57,864 nt of DNA from Neolewinella marina (GTDB taxonomy: Bacteria > Bacteroidota > Bacteroidia > Chitinophagales > Saprospiraceae). Numbering within the stretch: the first letter of the stretch is position 1; each line of letters starts with the position of its first letter. The notes below the pieces were generated by a model. The model was not told where the DNA came from. It did not search any database and saw only the letters and a program-made list of their open reading frames with translations. The DNA lies in NCBI RefSeq assembly GCF_002631205.1, contig NZ_PDLO01000013.1, positions 1 through 57,864 on the forward strand. Reading direction: 5' to 3'. A program made the position numbers and the translations under genes. Of the stretch, positions 28,514 through 35,407 are shown one piece after another.

Positions 28514-30547
28514 CTACTGCGTCAGCCGGATGTCGTCGAAGTAGTAGTCGGTGCCCGTGCCGGCGGTTCCGAAGTCGAAAAAGAGGACCACCTTGGAGTA
28601 GTCGCGGCTCAGGTCGGCGCCGCTGAGGTCGAAGGTGAGCTCCTCCCACTGGTTGGCTACCGTGGTGTTGGCGGTCGCCTCGAGGAAGACGTTGCCGTCG
28701 GTTCCGTTCTCGAGCTTGAAGAGGACGGGGATGTTCGCCCGGGGCGACCACACCTTCACCCGGGCGGTCTGCCGGCCGGCGAAGTCGATCGGTCGGGAAA
28801 GGGCGATCACCGCGCCGGCCCATACTTCGGATCCTTGTCCCTTGTTGAGCTTGACCACCCGGTTGCTGGGGTTGAGGCCGCTGGCGTCGGGGTTGTCGAT
28901 CACCTCGGCCGATGCTCCGCCGAAGCCGCTGAAAGGGTAGGTCTGATCGGTCGACTCGAAGGTCAGGGGCAGCACCAACTCGGTGGGCTCGCTGCCCCCC
29001 GCCAGGCGGATGTCGTCGAAGTAGTAGTCGGCGCCGGTGCCGGCGGTTCCGAAGTCGAAGAAGAGGACCACCTTGGCGTAGTCGCGGCTCAGGTCCGCAC
29101 CGCTGAGGTCGAAGGTGAGCTCCTCCCACTGGTTGGCTACCGTAGTGTTGACCGTCACTTCGAGGAAGATGTCGGGATTATCGGCGTTCTCCAGCTTCAG
29201 GAGGACCGGGATGCCGGCCTGGGGCGACCACACCTTGACGGCGATCTGGTTGCCGGCCGTGAAGTCGATGGGGCGGGGCAGCTGCAGCACCGCGCCGGCC
29301 CATACTTCCGAACCTTCGCTCTTGTTGAGCTTGCCTACCCGGCCGCTGATATTGAGGCCCCTGGCGTCGGGGTTGTCGACGATCTCCGCCGTGGCGCCGC
29401 CGAAGCCGATCCACTCGTAGGTTAGGTCGGTTGATTCGAAGGTCAACGGCAGGCTCACCTCGGGGCGCCCGCCGGTGAGGGCCACCTCGTCGAAGTAGTA
29501 GTCGGCGCCGGTACCGGCCGTGCCGAAGTCGAAGAAGAGGACCAGCTTGGAGTAGCTCTGGCCAAGGTCGGCCCCGCTGAAGTCAAAGGTGAGCTCCTCC
29601 CACTGGTCGGCTACGGTGGTGTTGACCGTCACCTCGGCGAAGATGTCGCCGTCGGTGGCGTTCTCCAGCTTGAGCAGGACGGAGATGCCGGCCTGCGGCG
29701 ACCAGACCTTCATGCTCAGTTGCTGCGTCTCGCTGAAGTCGATGGGCGCACCAAGCTCAAATACCGTACCGGCCCACACCTCCGATCCCTGGCTTTTGGT
29801 GAGTTTGCCTACCCGGGCGCTGGTATTGATGCCACTGGCGTCGGGGTTGTCGACCACCTCGGCGGTGGCTCCGCCAAAGCCGATGAAGGTGTAGGTCTTG
29901 GTGGGATCCTCAAAGGTGAGGGGCAGTAGCACGGGGTTGTCGATGGTTACCGTCACGGTGTCCTCCACCCGCGCGGAACCGCCGCTGAGGGCCGCTACCC
30001 GTACCTCGTAGGTGCCCGTGGCGGCGTATTCGTGGCTGACGGTTTCCCCCTCCTGGAAGGAAACGGGTTCCTCGTCGGGGTCTTCCCCGAAGTAGGCCAG
30101 GAAATTGGTCTCAAGATCGGCCGTGGCGCTTACGTCGATCGACAGGGGGTTGCCCGGGGTGGGCACCACCGTGACCTCCAGGTTTTCGGGGGCCTGGAAG
30201 CTTACGGTCAGCTCTTCGCTATAGGAGGTGGTCTCTCCGTTGATGTTCATGGCTTCCAGGGAGACGGTGTACACGCCCTCGGGATAGACGTGGGTGATGG
30301 ACGCTCCCGGGGCCAGGGTGACGGGGGCGGAGCCGCCGTCGCCGAAGTCGACGGAGAAGGAGGTTACCCCCCGCCCGCCGGGGCGGATGGTGGTGGTACC
30401 GGTATTGTCGGGGGTAATGGAAAAGTCCAGGGAAAGCTCGCTGGGCGCCTCGGCGTCTTCCAGGGCCGGCAGGAACATCTCATCATTGCACCCGCTGACG
30501 AGCACGAAGAGAAAAAGGAAGTAAAGGATGGTGGTTGGTTGCATCAC
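28514..30547 (-). CDS. Surface glycan-binding lipoprotein with two PKD and three tandem CBM-like repeats
   Basis: A 677-residue lipoprotein (Cys20 in LVSGC) in the position where sus operons encode SusE/SusF-type or other surface glycan-binding proteins. PKD-like domains occupy about 35-117 and 120-204. Three near-identical modules follow at 208-359, 366-517 and 525-677. They share LPLTFExxxxTYxFxGFGGAxAEVxDNPDASG, GSEVWAGAV, VKVWSPxAxIPVLxKLEN, TVNTTVANQWEELTFDLSGADLS and FFDFGTAGTGxDYYFDDIxL. They contain no catalytic residues of known hydrolases and look like beta-jelly-roll carbohydrate-binding modules. It probably captures glucan for SusC/SusD. The third module ends exactly at the C-terminus. 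Confidence 0.88.
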   Translation of the reverse strand: MMQPTTILYFLFLFVLVSGCNDEMFLPALEDAEAPSELSLDFSITPDNTGTTTIRPGGRGVTSFSVDFGDGGSAPVTLAPGASITHVYPEGVYTVSLEAMNINGETTSYSEELTVSFQAPENLEVTVVPTPGNPLSIDVSATADLETNFLAYFGEDPDEEPVSFQEGETVSHEYAATGTYEVRVAALSGGSARVEDTVTVTIDNPVLLPLTFEDPTKTYTFIGFGGATAEVVDNPDASGINTSARVGKLTKSQGSEVWAGTVFELGAPIDFSETQQLSMKVWSPQAGISVLLKLENATDGDIFAEVTVNTTVADQWEELTFDFSGADLGQSYSKLVLFFDFGTAGTGADYYFDEVALTGGRPEVSLPLTFESTDLTYEWIGFGGATAEIVDNPDARGLNISGRVGKLNKSEGSEVWAGAVLQLPRPIDFTAGNQIAVKVWSPQAGIPVLLKLENADNPDIFLEVTVNTTVANQWEELTFDLSGADLSRDYAKVVLFFDFGTAGTGADYYFDDIRLAGGSEPTELVLPLTFESTDQTYPFSGFGGASAEVIDNPDASGLNPSNRVVKLNKGQGSEVWAGAVIALSRPIDFAGRQTARVKVWSPRANIPVLFKLENGTDGNVFLEATANTTVANQWEELTFDLSGADLSRDYSKVVLFFDFGTAGTGTDYYFDDIRLTQ
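28517..29926 (-). repeat. Three tandem repeats of about 475 bp encoding CBM-like modules
   Basis: Units at about 29471-29926, 28997-29452 and 28517-28975 encode the three modules. Some stretches are nearly identical at the nucleotide level, for example the segment coding for NQWEELTFDLSGADLSRDY in units 2 and 3. This indicates recent duplication or gene conversion. Confidence 0.85.
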
Positions 30548-30567
30548 TGTAGATTTTGGCGGCCGGA

Positions 30568-32037
30568 TCAGTAGCCGGGGTTCTGCACCCAGTTGCCGTT
30601 GGAAAACTGAATCTCTTGGAAGGGGACCGGGAACAGCTCGTGCTTGCCGGTCTGGAAACCCTCGATGGCGTCGGCGGCGCGGCCGGTGCGGACCAGGTCG
30701 AAGAAGCGGTGGCCTTCGCCCAGCAGCTCGAGGCGGCGTTCCCGCAGGATGAAGTCGCGCAGGGCATCACCGGAGGCGCTGATGTCGTGGTCGGTGTCTC
30801 CGAAGGCGCGGCGGCGTACCCGGTTGAGGTACTCCCGCGCCAGCTCGTCCTGACCGATGGCGTTCAGGGCCTCGGCGGCCATCAGCAGTACGTCGGCGTA
30901 GCGGATGGCGCGGTAATTGTTGGGGTTGGTCAGGTTCTGGTCGCCGATGTTGCTGTCGCCCTTGCGGGCCAGGTACTTGCGGTTGAAGTAGCCGGTATGC
31001 TCGTAGCCGGTGCCGTAGGTGGCCCCCGTTTGCTGGGCCCAGTCCTCGATATCGAGAATGGCCACTTCGCGGCGGGCGTCGCCGGGTTCGTAGGCCTCGT
31101 AGGCCTCCTGGGTGGGGACGTTGAAGCTGAAGCCGCCGTCGAAGACCGGTCCGGCGTAGTTGCGGATGCCGTTAAAGCCTACTGCCACGTTGCCCTCGCT
31201 GCACTGGAGGCAGCCGAATCCGGCGCCCTCGGCGTCGGTGTACTGGACTTCAAAGATGGAGCCCGGACCGTTCTCTCCGGACTGCTCGAAGATGCCGTCG
31301 TAGTCCTCGGGCAGGCTGTAGTTGCCGGCGTTGATCACCGCCTGCAGCACTTCGGCGGCGGCGGCGTACTCCTCTTGGTAGAGGTAGGCCTTGCCGAGCA
31401 GGGCCTGGGCGGCAGCCCGCGGGGCCCGGCCCACCTGGGGCGCGGTTACGGCCAGGTCGGGAATGGCGGCCAGCAGGTCCGCCTCGATGGCGGCGTAGAC
31501 CTCTGAGACGGGGGCGCGGGGGATGGTGGTCTCGTCGCCCAGGCTGAAACGGGCATCGGTCTTCAGGGGGATGGGCCCGAACCACTTTACCAGTTCAAAA
31601 TTGTAGTAGGCCCGGAGGAAGCGCGCCTCGGCCAGGATCTGCTCCTTGCCGGGGAAGTCAATCTTGTCCTGGAATTCCAGGATGTAGCTGGCGCGGTTCA
31701 CCCCGGCGAACATCCAGTCCCAGATGTTATCGAGCTGGTCGTTGACCGGGGTGTGGATCATGTCGTCCACCTGCTGGATGCCGATCACGTCGGTTGCGCT
31801 CTCGCCGCCGGCCAGTGTGTTGTCGGAGGCGATTTCCCCCAGCATCACGTTCAGGTAGGTGGGCTGCAGCAGGTCGTAGGCCCCGATGAGGGCTTTCTCG
31901 TAGTCGGAGGGGGTGTTGAAGTAGTTCTCCGAGTCGATGGAGTAGACCGGGTCGCGGCCGATGAACTCGTCCTCACAGGCCGTAAGGGGAAGGGCAAGTA
32001 GCGCCCAGAGGATATATTTCACTTGCTTGTGGTGCAT
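30568..32037 (-). CDS. susD: SusD/RagB family glycan-binding lipoprotein
   Basis: A 489-residue outer-membrane lipoprotein (lipobox LTAC, Cys21) that forms the lid of the SusC transporter. The start is the ATG at 32037; an open frame continues upstream but overlaps the SusC 3' end without SusD character. Family signatures include a DPVYSIDSENYFNTPSDYEKALIGAYD N-terminal segment, ILAEARFLRAYYNFELVKWFGPIPL, the TPR-like helices with RAAAQALLGKAYLYQEEY, and the C-terminal YRAIRYADVLLMAAEALN, ILRERRLELLGEGHRFFDLVRTG and WVQNPGY closing motif. It lies 11 nt downstream of SusC. Its place in an operon with two GH16 enzymes suggests beta-glucan as ligand. Confidence 0.95.
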   Translation of the reverse strand: MHHKQVKYILWALLALPLTACEDEFIGRDPVYSIDSENYFNTPSDYEKALIGAYDLLQPTYLNVMLGEIASDNTLAGGESATDVIGIQQVDDMIHTPVNDQLDNIWDWMFAGVNRASYILEFQDKIDFPGKEQILAEARFLRAYYNFELVKWFGPIPLKTDARFSLGDETTIPRAPVSEVYAAIEADLLAAIPDLAVTAPQVGRAPRAAAQALLGKAYLYQEEYAAAAEVLQAVINAGNYSLPEDYDGIFEQSGENGPGSIFEVQYTDAEGAGFGCLQCSEGNVAVGFNGIRNYAGPVFDGGFSFNVPTQEAYEAYEPGDARREVAILDIEDWAQQTGATYGTGYEHTGYFNRKYLARKGDSNIGDQNLTNPNNYRAIRYADVLLMAAEALNAIGQDELAREYLNRVRRRAFGDTDHDISASGDALRDFILRERRLELLGEGHRFFDLVRTGRAADAIEGFQTGKHELFPVPFQEIQFSNGNWVQNPGY

Positions 32038-32048
32038 GGTGGTCGGGG

Positions 32049-35000
32049 TTAGAGGCTGAGGTTGGCGCCGATGAGGAAGGAGCGGGCGATGGGGTAGAAG
32101 CCGAAGTCGATACCGCCGCCCAGGGGGGAGCCGCTGGAGGCGGCCGGGTCGTAGCCCAGGTAGTCGGAGGCGGTCAGCAGGTTGTTGCCGCTGAAGTAGA
32201 CCCGCAGGCTGCTGCCCTCCCGGCCGGCGATGGGCAGGGGCAGGGTGTAGCCGAGGGTAATGGTCTGCAGGCGCAGGAAGGAACCGTCCTCCACGAAGAA
32301 GTCGGAAAACACCCGGTTGGAGGTAGCGGCGGTGGTTACCCGCGGCACTTCGTTGGTGGAGCCGGGGCCGGTCCACCGCTGCAGGTAGTAGTCGAGGCGG
32401 TTCACGTCGGAAAGGGCGCGCTCGTAGTTGCGCACGATTTCGTTGCCCAGGGAGGCAAAGGCGTAGGCCGTGAAGTCGAAACGGCGGAATTCCAGCTGGG
32501 TGTTGAAGCCCATGGTCACGTTGGCGATCGGGTCGCCGAGGTAGGTGCGGTCGTTGGGGTCGATTACGCCGTCGCCGTTCACGTCGACGTAGCGCAGGTC
32601 GCCGGGCTGGGCGGCGGCGCCCAGGGCAATCTGGCTGGGCGCGCCCTCGATCTCGTCGGCGCTCTGGAAGATGCCGGCGGTGCGGTAGCCGTAGAAATAG
32701 CCGATGGGCAGCCCCACTTCCATGCGGGAGGGCGCCAGCTGGCCAACGCCGAAGGAGCCCCCTTCGATGAAGCCCGTGCCGTTGTTGACCTCCAGCACCT
32801 CGTTGTCGAGGGTGGTGAAGTTGTAGCTCAGGCTGAGCCGCCAGTCGTTGTTCAGCCGCTGCCGGTAGTTGAGGGCCAGCTCCAGTCCCTGGTTGCGCAC
32901 GGCCCCGGCATTGACGGTGGGCGAGGCGCTGCCGGGGGCGGCCGTGCCTACGATACCGGAGACGGGAATGTTGCTGATCAGGAGGTTGTCGCGGGTATTG
33001 ATGAAGTAGTCGGCCGTGACGTTCAGCTTGTAATCCAGCAGGCTCAGGTCGAAACCGGCGTTGAATTTCTTGGCTTCCTCCCACTGCAGGGCGGGGTTGG
33101 GCAGGGCCCCGATGGCGGTGCCGTTCACGAGCACCCCGTCGAAGACGTAGGTGGCCTCCCCGCTCAGGCTACCGATGTAGCCGTTGTTCAGGATCTGGTC
33201 GTTGCCCAGGATACCGTAGCTGATGCGCAGCTTCAGGAGGTCGACCGGGCTGGCCTCCCCGAGGCTGCCTTCCTCCACGGCGATGTAGCCGGCGGTGAAG
33301 GAGGGGAAGAGCGCCGCCCGGTTCTGGGGACCAAACTTGGTGGAGGCGTCGCGCCGCAGCATGGCGGTCAGGAAATAACGCTCGGCGTAGTTGTACTGCA
33401 CCCGCCCGAAGTAGGACAGCCGCCGCTCGTCGTAGGAGTAGGACCCCACGTCGCGGGCGCCTTCCGGACTGGTGCCGGTAGCCAGGCTGATGTCGGCAAA
33501 TTCAAAGGCGTTGTTCGGTACGTCGTAACCGGTGGCGAACAGACCGTTGCCCAGTTCCCGGAATATGGTGGTGCCGGCCGTGGCGGTCAGATGGTGGTTG
33601 CCGCCGAAGGCCTTGTCGTAGGTGCCGTAAAGGTCCAGGGAGTAGTTGTTGTCGTTGATGGCGTTCTGGTTGACGCTGCTGCGGGTGACGTCGAACACCT
33701 TGCCGCCGTAGCTCACCTGGCGGTTGAAGTTGCGCCCTTCGCTGTTGGCGGTGTTGAAGCCGACGCGGCCGGTGAGGGTCAGGGCGTCGACGACGTTCCA
33801 GTCCAGGGTGGCCTGTCCGTTAAGCTTGTTCAGGCCGTAGTCGTTGAAGGTGTTGGCGATCTGGGCGGCGGGGTTGATGACCTCGATGCCAAGGCCGGTG
33901 GTACTCGGGACGAGGCTGAACTCGCCGTCCGCGTCGCGCACCGCCAGGGTGGGCGGGGCGTTGAGGGCGTTGAAGAGGACGGAGCCGAGGCCGTTCTCGC
34001 TCAGCGAGCGGCGGTCGATGTGGGTGTAGATCGCGTTGGTGGTCAGCTTGAGGCGGCTGGTGAGGTCCAGGCCCAGTGATACCCGGGCGGTGCTGCGGGA
34101 GAAGTCGGACTTGTCGCCACCGATGATGCCTTCCTGGTTGAGCAGGGAGCCGCCGATGGAGTAGGTGACCCGGTCACTGCCGCCCGAGACGGTCACGTCG
34201 TGGTTCATGATGGGCGCGTTGCCAAAGACTTCCGCCTGGTAGTCGGTGCCGAAGCCCAGGCCGGAGGCGTCGGGGTAGGGGAGGGGCTCACCGCCGGCGG
34301 CGTAGGCCTCGTTGAGCAGCAGGGCGTACTCAGTGGCGTTGAGCAGGTTCAGGGAACGCGAGCTTTCCTGGGTGCCTACGTAGGTGTTGTAGCTCAGGCG
34401 GGCGGGCTGGTTCTTTTTGCCGGTCTTGGTGGTGACCAGGATGACGCCGTTGGCGCCGATGGTGCCGTAGACGGCCGCCTGGGCATCCTTGAGGACGGTG
34501 ATGGTCTCAATGTCCGAGGGGTTGAGGGTACCCAGGTCGCCCTGGTAGCCGTCGATGATCACCAGGGGGGCGTTTTGCCCGTTGGTGGACACCCCGCGGA
34601 TCCGGATGTTGAGGCCCGCGCCGGGGGCGCCCGACTGGGTGGTCACGTTGACCCCGGCCACGGTGCCCTGCAGGGCCTGCTCGATCTTGATGGGCTTGAG
34701 GTCGGTGATGGTCTCCGAATCCACCGTGGAAACGGCGCCGGTCACGTTCCGCTTCTGCTGAGTGCCGTAGCCGATTACCACCACCTCGTCGAGGGCCTGG
34801 ACGTCGGGGGAAAGGGCGATGTTCAGGGGGCTGTTGTCCGCTACCGTTATGGTGGTGGGTTCGTAGCCGGTGTAGGTGATGCGCAGTTCCGTGCCGGCAC
34901 TGACATCGGCTATACTAAAGGAACCGTCAAAATCCGTTACCGTACCCCGCACGCCGCCGGTGGAGGCGGCTTCCACTACGATTACGCTGGCGCCGATGAG

Positions 35001-35111
35001 GGGGTCGCCGTTGTCGGCGTCGGTGATGGTTCCGGTGGCCGTAAAGGACTGGGCGGTCAGGCCGATACTCGCGCCGCAGAGCGCGAGTAGGAGTAAAAGA
35101 TATCTATGCAT
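32049..35111 (-). CDS. susC: SusC/RagA family TonB-linked outer-membrane transporter
   Basis: A 1020-residue outer-membrane importer for oligosaccharides. A signal peptide ends near LTAQ (residue 21). A carboxypeptidase-D regulatory-like domain (about 23-108) precedes the plug, which has the SusC-type VVIGYGTQQKRNVTGAVSTVDSETI box and IRIRGVSTNGQNAPLVIIDGYQG. The barrel ends in RSFLIGANLSL. It is the first gene of the six-gene glucan operon. On the minus strand it is preceded by a TAGCTTTG box (35182-35189) about 70 nt before the start and by an array of candidate regulator sites. Confidence 0.96.
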   Translation of the reverse strand: MHRYLLLLLALCGASIGLTAQSFTATGTITDADNGDPLIGASVIVVEAASTGGVRGTVTDFDGSFSIADVSAGTELRITYTGYEPTTITVADNSPLNIALSPDVQALDEVVVIGYGTQQKRNVTGAVSTVDSETITDLKPIKIEQALQGTVAGVNVTTQSGAPGAGLNIRIRGVSTNGQNAPLVIIDGYQGDLGTLNPSDIETITVLKDAQAAVYGTIGANGVILVTTKTGKKNQPARLSYNTYVGTQESSRSLNLLNATEYALLLNEAYAAGGEPLPYPDASGLGFGTDYQAEVFGNAPIMNHDVTVSGGSDRVTYSIGGSLLNQEGIIGGDKSDFSRSTARVSLGLDLTSRLKLTTNAIYTHIDRRSLSENGLGSVLFNALNAPPTLAVRDADGEFSLVPSTTGLGIEVINPAAQIANTFNDYGLNKLNGQATLDWNVVDALTLTGRVGFNTANSEGRNFNRQVSYGGKVFDVTRSSVNQNAINDNNYSLDLYGTYDKAFGGNHHLTATAGTTIFRELGNGLFATGYDVPNNAFEFADISLATGTSPEGARDVGSYSYDERRLSYFGRVQYNYAERYFLTAMLRRDASTKFGPQNRAALFPSFTAGYIAVEEGSLGEASPVDLLKLRISYGILGNDQILNNGYIGSLSGEATYVFDGVLVNGTAIGALPNPALQWEEAKKFNAGFDLSLLDYKLNVTADYFINTRDNLLISNIPVSGIVGTAAPGSASPTVNAGAVRNQGLELALNYRQRLNNDWRLSLSYNFTTLDNEVLEVNNGTGFIEGGSFGVGQLAPSRMEVGLPIGYFYGYRTAGIFQSADEIEGAPSQIALGAAAQPGDLRYVDVNGDGVIDPNDRTYLGDPIANVTMGFNTQLEFRRFDFTAYAFASLGNEIVRNYERALSDVNRLDYYLQRWTGPGSTNEVPRVTTAATSNRVFSDFFVEDGSFLRLQTITLGYTLPLPIAGREGSSLRVYFSGNNLLTASDYLGYDPAASSGSPLGGGIDFGFYPIARSFLIGANLSL

Positions 35112-35181
35112 GAGACTTTACGTTAGGCACGACCGCCGCCGAAAAAATCGACGATAACCGGTCGCACTTTTGGTTGCCCAA

Positions 35182-35189
35182 CAAAGCTA
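35182..35189 (-). promoter_or_regulatory. -7 box of the SusC operon promoter
   Basis: On the minus strand this reads TAGCTTTG, an exact match to the Bacteroidota consensus TAnnTTTG, 71 nt before the SusC ATG. A -33 TTTG is not found at the usual spacing, which suits an activator-dependent promoter. Confidence 0.6.
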
Positions 35190-35194
35190 GGGGC

Positions 35195-35228
35195 GTAGGG
35201 GTGGCCCCGGAGAATGTATGACCCCTAC
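35195..35228. promoter_or_regulatory. Inverted repeat adjacent to the SusC promoter
   Basis: GTAGGGGT (35195-35202) and ACCCCTAC (35221-35228) are exact reverse complements with an 18-bp spacer, placed just upstream of the -7 box in the region an activator or repressor would occupy. GTAGGGGTGGC recurs at 35336-35346. Confidence 0.5.
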
Positions 35229-35312
35229 AAAAACTCCCGACGCAACAAATGCCTGCGTAGCCTAGCAATACCGGGGGTCGTGCACGTCTTCCATCTGACA
35301 GCCAGCGAACGC

Positions 35313-35342
35313 TGTATAGGCGATGTATAGGTGTTGTAGGGG
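35313..35342. promoter_or_regulatory. Three 11-bp-phased direct repeats, activator-site candidate
   Basis: TGTATAGG (35313-35320), TGTATAGG (35324-35331) and TGTAGGGG (35335-35342) start exactly 11 bp apart, one helical turn. They lie between the regulator gene and the SusC promoter, about 130-160 bp upstream of the SusC -7 box. They could be binding sites for the adjacent LuxR-HTH regulator. Confidence 0.5.
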
Positions 35343-35349
35343 TGGCTAC

Positions 35350-35380
35350 AGCCCCGCTGAGGCCGGGCTATTGCGGGGTT
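35350..35380 (-). terminator. Hairpin downstream of the propeller regulator gene
   Basis: AGCCCCGC (35350-35357) pairs with GCGGGGTT (35373-35380) with one G-T pair and a 15-nt loop. It lies 28 nt past the regulator stop codon on the minus strand. A second hairpin, GGCT-AC-AGCC, follows at 35344-35353 and overlaps its arm. No U-run follows, so termination is only probable. Confidence 0.4.
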
Positions 35381-35407
35381 AGGGGCTTTTCCGCGCCGCC
35401 GCCCCGG

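Noticed and set aside
32038..33084. Upstream extension of the SusD frame
   Set aside because: It overlaps the SusC barrel coding sequence and is Arg/Pro/Gly-rich. The lipoprotein signal begins at the ATG at 32037.
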